Virus record (IMG/VR): IMGVR_UViG_3300036985_003981
Coordinates: 1-34,318 of that record
Strand: one strand, 5' to 3'
Length of the DNA stretch: 34,318 nucleotides
Origin: a virus
A program made the position numbers and the translations under genes. Each line of letters starts with the position of its first letter. The stretch's first letter is position 1. The notes under the pieces were generated by a model. The model worked only from the letters and a program-made list of their open reading frames with translations. It did no database searches and was not told where the DNA came from. This document shows positions 1 through 7,529 of this stretch, one piece after another.

Positions 1-1
1 G

Positions 2-2863
2 CCCCAACCGCCGGACCCGGCGACCGCCCCGGACCCGGCCGCTGAACCGGACCGTGAGACGTTGAAAATCGTCGCGGCCGCCACCGGCCTGACTGTCGCC
101 GAAATCCGTGTGAACTTGAGTCTGGTGGACGCAACCCCGCCGGCCGCTGATCTGGCGAACACGGTGCGGGTGAATGCGTCGTACACCCCGGCGACCCTGG
201 CTGCGCAGCTGACGTCGACGTTGAAAAACTCTGCTAGTGCGGAGTTGCGGGCGGTGGCCGCCGAAGCGTTGGCCGCGGATTCGCCGCTGCTGCGGGACTA
301 CGCGCTGGCCCAGTCCTACGACGCCGCCGCCCTGCAAAACCATGCAGCGCTCACCGCCGCGAACAACAGCGACGAGCCGCTGGAGAAGACCTGGATTTGT
401 ACACTCGATGGGCGCACAAGACCTTCGCATTACCGGGCAGACGGATTGCGCGTGCCTATCGACGGCAAGTTCCCGGTCGGCCGGGCGCAAATGGATTTCC
501 CCGGGGATCGTTCCGCACCGCCGGAGGAATGGAAGAACTGCGTTGTCGGCTCAACCCAGGTCGCTTGGCCTGGGCAGGACGTACTGCAAGCGACGCTGCG
601 GCGCCATAGGGGCACGTTCGTAGATCTCGTCACGGCTGATGGGCGCAAGCTGACCATTACCGCGAACCACAAAGTGCTGACCCCCGCCGGGTACGTCACG
701 GCTGACAGCCTGCGCCCAGGCGACGAGGTGATCGGCAGCAGCAGCTCCGACGTTCCACAGGTAGGCGACGTGCCACCCCGCATCGAAGAGGTTTACCGCG
801 CGTTGAGCGAAGTTCGGGAACCGCAGCGGGTGGTAGCGGGCGCAATGGACTTCCACGGCGACATTACCGAAGGCGACGTAGTCGAGGTTGTAGGGACCGA
901 CCGCGACCTGGGGGGCGAAGTCGACGAACGCAGCGATGTTCTCCAGTGGGCTACGGGCACTCAGAGTGCGCGCTCTGGTTTGGGCGCGGCTGTAGTTGGC
1001 GATCTGGGACTGGGCGTTGGAAGTCATCTCAAAAGGCTGGCGTTGGCTTCGGCGAGCGGCATGAGCGGCCTGCGCGTTGGCGAGCCGTTCGTCGGGGCTC
1101 ATCTTGGCCATTCGGCGGAAATTGGCCTCGGACCTAGTGCGGATGTGGAACCCAGCTTCTTTGAGGTTGCGAACGGCGGTGGGGCGGCTGACTCCGAGGA
1201 CGCTCGCCATCTCTTTCACGCTCATGCCGCTGGCATGAAGCCTGTCGAGTTGTCCGCGGTCAAGATCTATTCGGCGAGTCATGACGTGTACAACCTTTCG
1301 ACAACACAGGAATGGTTCATCGGCAATGGTATCGCGGTGCATAACTGCCGGTGTCGTGTCGGTGTGTTGGCCCCTGATGAGGACATTCCCGACGAGTTGG
1401 ACCGGCACACTGAACGCCTTGATGGCCGGGATTCGGTGGTGGTGAATCGGGATGGTCGCACCCAGGAAGAGGAAATTAGGCGGCGCGCCGCCCAAGGTGA
1501 AACCCGTGCCCGTGATGAACGCGGCCGGACCGCTTCCGGCGAACCCGCACTAGCAGGAGGAGTTATGGATACGTTCCGCACGTTCACCGATTCGGTGATC
1601 GGCCTGGTCGGTCAACCCACCTCGGATGGGCGGATGCTCGCGGCCGGGATTGATCTGACGTTCAGGGCGTTCCCGTTGCCGCTGATGTGGTGCCGGCAAT
1701 CCAAGGAAGGCCACTCCGACTCCTTCACGGTGGGTGTCATTGAGTCGGCCCGGGTTGAGGGTGACCGGGTGTTGGCGTCGGGGTACATGTTGAACAGTGT
1801 TGAGGCGGATGAGGCGGCGGCGCAGCTGGCTCACGGTGTGACGTCCCCATCGGTGGATTTGGCGGCCGCGGAGTGGACGTACACCGATGAGAACGGTGTG
1901 GTGGTTGATGAGCAGGATTTGTGGGATCGGGTTGATGCCGGCCTGCCGGTGTTGACGACGTTCACCGCCGCGGAGCTGATCGGGACAACCCTGGTGGCGA
2001 CGGCGGCGTTCGGGGACACCTCGGTGTCGTTGAACCCGGAGCGTGAGTCCCGTGATGTCGCCTTGGTGGCTGGTGCGGCCGACGATTTCCGGCCCCCGAC
2101 GTATGACCACCGCCTCTTTGATAACCCGAACCTGTCGGGGCCGACGTTGCCGACGATGGGTGAGGACGGCCGGATCTACGGGCACTTGGCGGTGTTCGGT
2201 CAGTGCCATCGCAGCATTCAGACGGAGTGTGTGTTGGTGCCGCGTTCCCCGTCGGGGTACGGGCATTTCCACACGTCGCCGGCGTTGCGTTTGGATGACG
2301 GTTCGCGGCTGCCGGTGGGCCGTCTCACGGTGGGCACAGGACACGCAGACCCACGCCTGGGGGCGTCACCGGCAGCCGCGCACTACGACAACACCGGCTC
2401 CTGCTTTGGCCTTGTCAGGGTTGGTGAGGATGAGCATGGGGTGTGGTTCTCCGGTGTGGCTGCGCCGTGGGCGACTGCGGATCAGATCGCCCAAGGGATC
2501 GCGTCGCCGCTCAGTGGTGATTGGCGTGACTTCGGTCAGGGTTTGGATTTGGTGGCCGCGCTGGCGGTGAACACGCCGGGGTTCGCCGCCCGTGGCCGTG
2601 ATGATGATCAGGGCCGGCCGATTGCGTTGGTGGCGTCGATGGGGCCGTCGCGGGGGAACCTTCGCCGCACGGGTATGTCGGTGGAGGATGTGAAGGCTGC
2701 GGTGCGGGCGGTGTTGTCGGAGCAGGCTGCTGCTGATGCTGCGGCCCGGGTGTCCGCTGCGGAGGCGGTGCGCCGCGATGAGGTGTTGAGTCGGGCGCGT
2801 GACGCGGTGGGTGAGCCGTTGGCGCCGGCGCAGCGGATCGCGCAGATGTTGGGGCGGCGCTAA
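2..2863 (+). CDS. MuF-like minor head protein / capsid maturation protease fusion interrupted by an intein (5' partial)
   Basis: The frame is open to the left edge, so the gene starts outside the window; the TTG at 62 is only the first in-window start-like codon. Before and after the intein the host protein carries a MuF signature: W-I-C-x-L-D-G-R-T-R, a downstream H, DG, F-P-V-G-R, PGD, and then N-C-R-C-R reconstituted across the intein. MuF proteins are minor head proteins linked to the portal. From about 1565 the chain becomes a phage capsid maturation protease. It has a conserved H (codon 1712) in E-G-H-S-D-S-F-T-V-G and a T-S-P-S-V-D-L segment (codons 1841-1861) that are probably the catalytic His and Ser region. 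A charged, Ala-rich C-terminal stretch (about 2680-2860) may be a delta or scaffold-like tail. After splicing, the protein would process the procapsid. The protease part could also be made separately from the ATG at 1565. The family is confident; the exact catalytic residues are inferred. Confidence 0.85.
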   Translation, partial: PQPPDPATAPDPAAEPDRETLKIVAAATGLTVAEIRVNLSLVDATPPAADLANTVRVNASYTPATLAAQLTSTLKNSASAELRAVAAEALAADSPLLRDYALAQSYDAAALQNHAALTAANNSDEPLEKTWICTLDGRTRPSHYRADGLRVPIDGKFPVGRAQMDFPGDRSAPPEEWKNCVVGSTQVAWPGQDVLQATLRRHRGTFVDLVTADGRKLTITANHKVLTPAGYVTADSLRPGDEVIGSSSSDVPQVGDVPPRIEEVYRALSEVREPQRVVAGAMDFHGDITEGDVVEVVGTDRDLGGEVDERSDVLQWATGTQSARSGLGAAVVGDLGLGVGSHLKRLALASASGMSGLRVGEPFVGAHLGHSAEIGLGPSADVEPSFFEVANGGGAADSEDARHLFHAHAAGMKPVELSAVKIYSASHDVYNLSTTQEWFIGNGIAVHNCRCRVGVLAPDEDIPDELDRHTERLDGRDSVVVNRDGRTQEEEIRRRAAQGETRARDERGRTASGEPALAGGVMDTFRTFTDSVIGLVGQPTSDGRMLAAGIDLTFRAFPLPLMWCRQSKEGHSDSFTVGVIESARVEGDRVLASGYMLNSVEADEAAAQLAHGVTSPSVDLAAAEWTYTDENGVVVDEQDLWDRVDAGLPVLTTFTAAELIGTTLVATAAFGDTSVSLNPERESRDVALVAGAADDFRPPTYDHRLFDNPNLSGPTLPTMGEDGRIYGHLAVFGQCHRSIQTECVLVPRSPSGYGHFHTSPALRLDDGSRLPVGRLTVGTGHADPRLGASPAAAHYDNTGSCFGLVRVGEDEHGVWFSGVAAPWATADQIAQGIASPLSGDWRDFGQGLDLVAALAVNTPGFAARGRDDDQGRPIALVASMGPSRGNLRRTGMSVEDVKAAVRAVLSEQAAADAAARVSAAEAVRRDEVLSRARDAVGEPLAPAQRIAQMLGRR
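539..1345 (+). mobile_element. Intein (269 aa) inserted in the MuF NCRC motif, carrying an antisense homing endonuclease gene
   Basis: The first residue is Cys (codon 539) in C-V-V-G-S-T-Q-V, a block A start. Block B follows with T-A-N-H (His codon 668) in K-L-T-I-T-A-N-H-K-V-L-T. The C-terminal blocks F and G read D-V-Y-N-L-S-T-T-Q-E-W-F-I-G-N-G-I-A-V-H-N, ending with the expected His-Asn (1340-1345), and the next extein residue is Cys (1346). Removing the element restores W-K-N/C-R-C-R, the MuF motif, so the borders are precise. Between block B and block F about 180 residues are Gly/Ala-rich and show no LAGLIDADG or HNH motif on the sense strand. The opposite strand of this same stretch encodes a nuclease-like protein. 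Splicing is a family-based inference from intact terminal residues. An alternative reading is a Hint domain without splicing, which the restored extein motif makes unlikely. Confidence 0.92.
551..1282 (-). CDS. Putative antisense homing endonuclease (HTH plus Vsr-like EDxHD nuclease) nested in the intein
   Basis: This 243-residue reading frame runs opposite to the intein and lies entirely within it. The chosen ATG (1282-1280) is the first Met before recognisable protein; the frame is open further upstream but that part is the shadow of intein block F/G. A weak GAAAGG stands 11 nt before the ATG. Residues 8-55 resemble the HTH of phage homing enzymes: M-S-V-K-E-M-A-S-V-L-G-V-S-R-P-T-A-V-R, then L-K-E-A-G and R-T-R-S-E-A-N. 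An M-S-P-D-E-R and H-A-A-R-R linker follows. Residues 111-177 look like the Vsr-type EDxHD fold: E114, V-G-P-Y-N-L-D134, V-A-V-E144-V-H146, H151 and a final G-W-H-V-A-Y-L-W-N strand. The predicted role is a site-specific cut at an intein-less MuF gene to drive intein homing. The family call rests on pattern recognition, and activity is not shown. The stop TGA (553-551) falls 12 nt inside the intein start. Codons on the two strands are exactly aligned. Confidence 0.8.
   Translation of the reverse strand: MTRRIDLDRGQLDRLHASGMSVKEMASVLGVSRPTAVRNLKEAGFHIRTRSEANFRRMAKMSPDERLANAQAAHAARRSQRQPFEMTSNAQSQIANYSRAQTRARTLSARSPLENIAAFVDFAPQVAVGPYNLDYVAFGNVAVEVHCARYHPLRFPNFAQRAVNLFDAGWHVAYLWNVGAAAADHLVAWAQAVSRDVPGGGQHFVVRGNGQLAPISRDEIYERAPMAPQRRLQYVLPRPSDLG
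1555..1567 (+). promoter_or_regulatory. Internal Shine-Dalgarno and ATG before the protease domain
   Basis: AGGAGG at 1555-1560 stands 4 nt before an in-frame ATG at 1565, exactly where the MuF part ends and the protease part begins. This could give a separate protease from an internal start, in addition to the MuF-protease fusion. The spacing is short for an SD, so use is uncertain, but the hexamer is a full consensus. Confidence 0.5.
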
Positions 2864-3043
2864 ATGTGTGGGTGTCGGAAGAACCGGGTGGCGGACGGGA
2901 ATCGGATCCTCGGGTTTGAGGTGACGTTGCCGAACGGCACAGTGATGCCGTCCCTGTTTTTGACAGTGGCCGAAGCCCGTGCCGAGGTGCGCCGTGCCGG
3001 TGGCGGGACGATCCGCCAGAAAACGAAGCCGCAGATAACCTAA
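2864..3043 (+). CDS. Small Cys-containing head-region protein (59 aa)
   Basis: The ATG at 2864 follows directly on the TAA stop of the protease gene (2861-2863). The product begins M-C-G-C-R-K-N and continues with an E-V-T-L-P-N-G-T segment, F-L-T-V-A-E-A-R-A-E-V-R-R-A-G-G-G-T-I-R-Q near the C-terminus, and ends at the TAA at 3041-3043. Small CxC proteins of this layout are common between protease and capsid genes of actinobacterial phages, but their function is not known to me. A CxC pair could bind metal. It has no upstream SD of its own and is probably translated by coupling to the gene before it. Confidence 0.7.
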   Translation: MCGCRKNRVADGNRILGFEVTLPNGTVMPSLFLTVAEARAEVRRAGGGTIRQKTKPQIT

Positions 3044-3250
3044 CTCGTTCGTTCGCTTTATTTTCGGGCAAACGTGCAACTTTGGCGCACTGCGGCCTCC
3101 GCCACACCGTCCCGCCCAAGCCGTTGCACGCCTTGTTTCTAGCGTTCGGGGTGTAGAGAGTCCTGCTGAGCTACGTGCCGGGGATCCGCTCAACGAAAAC
3201 GAATTAAACCGTTGACCGTTTGCTATCCACGCCAAGGAGCGAAACCCGAT
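3044..3250 (+). other. Intergenic leader of the major capsid gene
   Basis: These 207 bases hold no convincing gene. The last part carries AAGGAG (3234-3239) serving the capsid ATG at 3251. A short GTGC/GCAC inverted repeat near 3074-3092 is too weak to call. A TTGACC at about 3213 lacks a good -10 at the right distance. A long untranslated leader before the capsid gene would be typical of strong late expression, but nothing here proves a promoter. Confidence 0.4.
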
Positions 3251-4930
3251 ATGAGTAAGTTTGATCTTCCCGAGCAGCTGCCCACCGTGGCCGCCGAGCT
3301 TGACGAGCTGGCCCAGCAGGCCCGCGCCGAGATCGGCGTGTTCCAGGCCCGCGTCACCGCCGCCGACGACCTCAACCCCGCCGACGTGGAACGGTTGCAA
3401 TACCTCCTCGACGGCCTCGACACCGTGACCGACAAGTCCCGGCAGATCGCCGACGCCGAAAAGTCCACCGCCGAACGCCTCGGCGGACTCCTCAACCGGG
3501 CCACCACCGCCACCACCCCGGCAGCCGTCGAGGTGGCACCGGAAGAAGTCGAGGTCGAAGAAGTTGAGGTCGACGAAGTCGCCGACCCCGAACTGATCAC
3601 CGAAATCGCCGAGCCCGTCATGGCCGCAGCCACCACTAAGCCGGTCACCTTCGCCGGTGCCGGTGTGACCGCCGCCCCCGCCCAAGACACCGGTCCCGGC
3701 TGGGAAATGGTTCCCGGCGCCCCCGGCTACCGCCCCGGCAAGATCGGGTTCAAGGAGATGGGTGCGGCACTTGACGCGGTGCGGGGAACCTCCGCACGGG
3801 TCTCCCCGAACCGCTCCGATGTGCGCCAGTCCGCCGCCCGCGGCCTGGCTCAGCTGTCCCGGCAGATGAACGTCGTGCAGGACTCCCACGAACTCGTCCG
3901 CGAGATCGAGCGGGTCACCACCGAGATCCCCGGCCACGGCAAGGTCACCGCGCAAGCTTTGACCGCAGCCGGTGGTTGGTGCGCACCGTCCGAGCAGATC
4001 TACACCTTCTGCGACGTGCCGGCTGCCACCGACCTGATCTCCCTGCCGGAGATCGCCATCAACCGTGGCGGCATCCGCTGGCCCGTCGAGCCCGACCTCA
4101 GCGGAATCTTCGACAGCTTCGAGTTCTTCTTCACCGAAACCGACCTCGAGGCGACCGACGCCACGGGCAACCCCACCGCGATCAAGCATTGCGTCGAGGT
4201 GCCCTGCCCGGACGAGTTCGAGGAGTTGCGCCTCAACGCGGTCGGTTACTGCGTCGAAGCGGGGATCCTCCAAAAGCAGGGCTGGCCGGAAAGCATCGAG
4301 TGGTTCCTGCGCAGCCTGACGCAGGAGCATTTCCGGGCGTTGTCGCGTCGGACGATCCTCGACATGGTGGCCGGTTCCGACGCCAAGGTCATCACCGCCG
4401 ATCAGGTCAACGCCACCAGCTCGGTCCTCAACGCGATCAGCCTGATGGCGACGAACCTGCGCCTCGACCGCGGCCTGTCACGTAACGCCACCATTGAGGG
4501 TGTTGCCCCGTCCTGGCTGATGGAGGTGTTGCGCGCGGATCTGGCGATGATGGGTTGCGGCGGCGGCGGTTACGCCGTGACCGACGCCCAGATCAACGAC
4601 TGGCTGACCGCCCGCGGTATCGCGCTCCAGTTCGTGTCCGATTGGCAGACCCGCGGTGTGGGTCAGCCGGGCCACCTGGATACCGTGGCGTGGCCGTCGA
4701 CCGTGCAGATCCTGCTGTACCCGGCCGGCACCTGGTTCCGCAGCCTGTCGAACATCATCGAGGTCGGGGTGCTTTACCCGAAGGAGCAGTTGCAGATCAA
4801 CCGCTACACGGAATATTTCACCGAGGATGCGATCGCGGTGGGTAAGCGGTGCAACCGGTCGCTGCTGGTGGACATCCCGATCTGTGTCACGGGTGGCCGC
4901 GGCGATTCCGTCGCCATCACCTGCCCCTAA
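3251..4930 (+). CDS. Major capsid protein with N-terminal scaffold-like domain
   Basis: The predicted product is a 559-residue capsid shell protein with an HK97-type fold expected. Residues 1-75 are helical and charged (E-L-D-E-L-A-Q-Q-A-R-A-E-I, then A-D-V-E-R-L-Q-Y-L-L-D-G-L) and are followed by a very acidic stretch around 95-115. This is the usual scaffolding (delta) segment removed by the protease encoded upstream. The rest holds typical shell features, including G-G-W-C-A-P-S-E, the R-G-G-I-R-W-P segment and a C-terminal L-L-V-D-I strand. The ATG at 3251 was chosen over an upstream start at 3212 because AAGGAG precedes it and M-S-K-F-D begins the helical domain. Context (protease upstream, head and tail genes downstream) supports the call. 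Several Cys residues (for example C-V-E-V-P-C) could form disulphides. Confidence 0.85.
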   Translation: MSKFDLPEQLPTVAAELDELAQQARAEIGVFQARVTAADDLNPADVERLQYLLDGLDTVTDKSRQIADAEKSTAERLGGLLNRATTATTPAAVEVAPEEVEVEEVEVDEVADPELITEIAEPVMAAATTKPVTFAGAGVTAAPAQDTGPGWEMVPGAPGYRPGKIGFKEMGAALDAVRGTSARVSPNRSDVRQSAARGLAQLSRQMNVVQDSHELVREIERVTTEIPGHGKVTAQALTAAGGWCAPSEQIYTFCDVPAATDLISLPEIAINRGGIRWPVEPDLSGIFDSFEFFFTETDLEATDATGNPTAIKHCVEVPCPDEFEELRLNAVGYCVEAGILQKQGWPESIEWFLRSLTQEHFRALSRRTILDMVAGSDAKVITADQVNATSSVLNAISLMATNLRLDRGLSRNATIEGVAPSWLMEVLRADLAMMGCGGGGYAVTDAQINDWLTARGIALQFVSDWQTRGVGQPGHLDTVAWPSTVQILLYPAGTWFRSLSNIIEVGVLYPKEQLQINRYTEYFTEDAIAVGKRCNRSLLVDIPICVTGGRGDSVAITCP

Positions 4931-5015
4931 TCGGGTCCAGAGACGAGAGCGGTGGCATGGGCACAACGAGGCCGTCCGTGCCACCGCCCTCCCCCCGAAA
5001 CCAAAGGAGTAGCCG

Positions 5016-5897
5016 GTGACCACACCATTCGCGAACCTGTATCCGACTGAGCCGTATCAGCCGGTCGATGAGTCGCTGTACGACCCGGCCGGAACACCCC
5101 CGTCTGGGGAATCGTTGTACAACCCCGCCCAGGTGGGTGACCGGTTCTCCGCAGTGTTCGTCCCGCCCGCATCACTCGCACCTAAGGGTGTGTTCGATGC
5201 GGTGACGTGGATTCAGAACGGCACCACCCCGTTGCGGTTCCTCGACGGGATGAGCATTCGGCAGTCGAATGTCGGGTTGGATTCGCAGGTCGGTGTGTGG
5301 GGTTCGGACTGGTGTGATGACCTCGACACCGAATCGAAGGTCAAGGAGCGCCCTGACGCGGTCCTCACCGACGTCGCCCCGATCACGGTTTACGCCTACG
5401 ACTCCAACCAGTGCGGGGATCTGACCCAGGGATCAAGGGATGAGGTTCGCGCTCGCGCCCAGCAGGCAATGCTGTTGGGTGAACAGACCGCCGTCGAGCG
5501 GTCGCTGGCGGAACGATTCAAAGCCGAGGCACCCAACGCCGGCACCGCCGCCACGGTTATTGAGGCGGTGTCGATCCTCGAGACCGCTCTCGCGAAGGCC
5601 GGGGTCACCGGCTACATCCACGCATCCCCGAAGTGGGCGGCCTACCTGGCTGATGGGGCGCGGCTGTCCAACGGCGGCACCTCCCCGATGGGGCACCGCT
5701 GGGTGTTCGGCAACGGGTACACCGACATATTGGGCGACACCCTGGTTGCGACGACCGACCTGTTCGGGTGGCGCGGCCCTTTGGCGGTCCGAGACACCAT
5801 CCAATACGACCAAAACCGATACGTCGTCGTTGTCGAACGGTCGCTGCTCATCGCCTACGAGGCCGCAGTCGCCGCGGTCACCGTCACCCCCGCATAA
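5016..5897 (+). CDS. Capsid-associated protein, possibly a second HK97-like head protein
   Basis: The 293-residue product starts at GTG 5016, preceded by AAAGGAG about 6 nt upstream. It has a Pro/Tyr-rich N-terminus with a repeated S-L-Y-D-P / S-L-Y-N-P motif. A helical middle follows (A-R-A-Q-Q-A-M-L-L-G-E-Q-T-A-V-E-R). The C-terminal half contains Y-I-H-A-S-P-K-W-A-A-Y-L-A, G-H-R-W-V-F-G-N-G-Y and a closing N-R-Y-V-V-V-V-E-R-S-L-L-I-A-Y strand, features I associate with capsid-like head proteins. Its position right after the major capsid gene fits a decoration, vertex or second shell subunit. The exact role is not established from sequence. Confidence 0.55.
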   Translation: MTTPFANLYPTEPYQPVDESLYDPAGTPPSGESLYNPAQVGDRFSAVFVPPASLAPKGVFDAVTWIQNGTTPLRFLDGMSIRQSNVGLDSQVGVWGSDWCDDLDTESKVKERPDAVLTDVAPITVYAYDSNQCGDLTQGSRDEVRARAQQAMLLGEQTAVERSLAERFKAEAPNAGTAATVIEAVSILETALAKAGVTGYIHASPKWAAYLADGARLSNGGTSPMGHRWVFGNGYTDILGDTLVATTDLFGWRGPLAVRDTIQYDQNRYVVVVERSLLIAYEAAVAAVTVTPA

Positions 5898-5912
5898 AAG
5901 GAGAACAACGTC

Positions 5913-6614
5913 ATGCCCGCTGGAATCGAAGCCGTGGTCGAGGACGGGTTCACCACCCTCGACTTTGTAGATCGCTCCCTCGTCGGCCCCGCCCTGGAAA
6001 CCCTGCGCCTCGCCGGATCCAAGGTGTCGAAAGTGACCAGGGTCGGCCCCCGCACCCAGTACCGGCTGACCGAGGCTGACGCCGTCGCCGCCGGTCTCCT
6101 CGACGCCGCCACCGTGCGCCCCGAAGCGTTGGCCTACGGCGACACCGGTTACGCCGAAGATCTGGAGTCCGTGGGCAACGCAGGCGCCCGCCCCCACCGG
6201 CCCACCGTGCGCGGCAACGCCTACGTCGGGAAAACCCCGGCCGCTGACGTGATGGCCGTCCCCGGTCCGTCGACCACCGTCAACGGTTCGGTGCCCGATG
6301 ACCGGGTCGTGCCCCCGCTGCACGAGGAAGTCATCGACACCGTCGGTGAAACAACCATCCATTCGCCGCAGCCGCAGCGCCCGCCCGCGGCCGGTGACGG
6401 CGGATCGTCCACCCCGCCGCCGGTGGTGCCCGCCCCGCTGCCCGCAGTCGACCCCGTGTCCCACGCAACCACCCAGCCCGCACCCGCCGGCGGCACCCCG
6501 AACGAGGACTGGACGAACGCGGAGATCAAGGCATACGCCGACGCCAACGGCATCGACCTTGATGGCGCCACGAAGAAGTCCGACATGCTCGCCGCGATCG
6601 AGCTGGCGAGCTAG
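5913..6614 (+). CDS. Head protein with proline-rich linker and C-terminal HeH/LEM-like domain
   Basis: This 233-residue protein starts at ATG 5913 with AAAAGGAG upstream, 15 nt after the previous stop. Residues 1-75 form a small domain (F-T-T-L-D-F-V-D-R-S-L-V-G-P, Y-R-L-T-E-A-D-A). A long Pro/Ala-rich linker spans about 110-195. The last 35 residues (W-T-N-A-E-I-K-A-Y-A-D-A-N-G-I-D-L, then K-K-S-D-M-L-A-A-I) match a HeH/LEM helix-extension-helix module, seen at the ends of several phage head or tail proteins. The role is unknown; it may bind DNA or another virion protein. Confidence 0.6.
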   Translation: MPAGIEAVVEDGFTTLDFVDRSLVGPALETLRLAGSKVSKVTRVGPRTQYRLTEADAVAAGLLDAATVRPEALAYGDTGYAEDLESVGNAGARPHRPTVRGNAYVGKTPAADVMAVPGPSTTVNGSVPDDRVVPPLHEEVIDTVGETTIHSPQPQRPPAAGDGGSSTPPPVVPAPLPAVDPVSHATTQPAPAGGTPNEDWTNAEIKAYADANGIDLDGATKKSDMLAAIELAS

Positions 6615-6691
6615 AAGGTTTGCACGGCTGCCCTATTCACTAGAGACAGCCTCGACAGAAGATCGAAACAGAACTTAGGAGGTAGCGGCGA

Positions 6692-7516
6692 ATGTCCGTT
6701 TTCCCAGTTGTAAGAGGCCTTCGCCTTCGCGCGACGCGCATTAACTCGTGCGGGCTGCCTATCGGTGGCGAGGCCAACCGGCTGGTCACTGACGGCTTCG
6801 TGGCCGTGGAGCTGGTGCCGGTCATGAAGGACGCCAAGGAGTTGGAGCAGGAGAACGCCGAGGGTTCGGTGTGCGTGTCTGATCGCACCCCGCCGACCCG
6901 CAAGTATTACGACGTCACCGTGGAGCTGTGCCAGGTCAACACCGGCCTGATCAGTATGTTCAACGGGTGGTCGCAGGTTCTCGACTACGCCAACAACAGC
7001 GTGGGCATTGAGGACGACGAGGACGTCGACTCCGATTACGGTGTGGCCCTTGAGGTGTGGACCGGTGGCCGTTCCGACGACGACTGCCCCGCCCCCGAGT
7101 CCGACGACGTGTTCGCCTCCACCAGCTCCGGTAAGGGCTACGGCTACCTGCTGTTCGGTGCCTCCGAGTTCACCCTCGGCAACGTCAAGGTTGATGCGAA
7201 CATCTCGACGTTCACCCTGACGGGTCGCTCGATCGCCCTGTCGCAGTGGGGTCGCGGACCGTACAACGTGGTCCCGGTCGATGAGGCCAACACGGCTGGC
7301 CGTCTCCTCAAGCCGCTGGGCCGGGATGCTCATTACCACCTTCAGCGCACGACGATCGCCCCGCCGCCGGTCACTCCTGGTGCCAACCCGGTTCCGCTGG
7401 ACATCACGGGCACGTTCGTTGCCCCGAACTACTACTTCGGTGGCCCGACCGGTCAGCCGGCGGTGGATGTTGCCCCGGAGCAGCTGATCCCGCTCGCCGC
7501 CTCCGTGGCCGCCTGA
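6692..7516 (+). CDS. Major tail protein
   Basis: The 274-residue product is the likely tail tube subunit. The ATG at 6692 follows a consensus AGGAGG at 6677-6682. Recognisable family features run in order: a T-R-I-N-S-C-G-L-P near the N-terminus, V-T-D-G-F-V-A-V-E, V-C-V-S-D, Y-D-V-T-V-E-L-C-Q-V-N, G-Y-G-Y-L-L-F-G, F-T-L-T-G-R and W-G-R-G-P-Y-N-V. This series is typical of major tail proteins of actinobacterial siphoviruses. A strong ribosome site fits a protein made in many copies. It lies before the adaptor and tail terminator genes rather than after them, which is less usual. Confidence 0.75.
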   Translation: MSVFPVVRGLRLRATRINSCGLPIGGEANRLVTDGFVAVELVPVMKDAKELEQENAEGSVCVSDRTPPTRKYYDVTVELCQVNTGLISMFNGWSQVLDYANNSVGIEDDEDVDSDYGVALEVWTGGRSDDDCPAPESDDVFASTSSGKGYGYLLFGASEFTLGNVKVDANISTFTLTGRSIALSQWGRGPYNVVPVDEANTAGRLLKPLGRDAHYHLQRTTIAPPPVTPGANPVPLDITGTFVAPNYYFGGPTGQPAVDVAPEQLIPLAASVAA

Positions 7517-7529
7517 TCCGGGGTCTGTG

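Noticed and set aside
1340-1495. Longer version of the antisense nuclease starting at 1495 or 1342
   Set aside because: The extra N-terminal residues are the shadow of intein block F/G and of extein codons, and would extend beyond the mobile element in the 1495 case.
3195-3230. TTGACC near 3213 as a promoter for the capsid gene
   Set aside because: No TANNNT or similar -10 at 16-18 bp downstream.
2366-4330. Long antisense frame (654 codons) opposite protease and capsid genes
   Set aside because: The product is Gly/His/Arg-rich without a recognisable domain and its limits ignore gene borders, as expected for a high-GC shadow frame. Unlike the frame at 551-1282, it is not confined to a mobile element.
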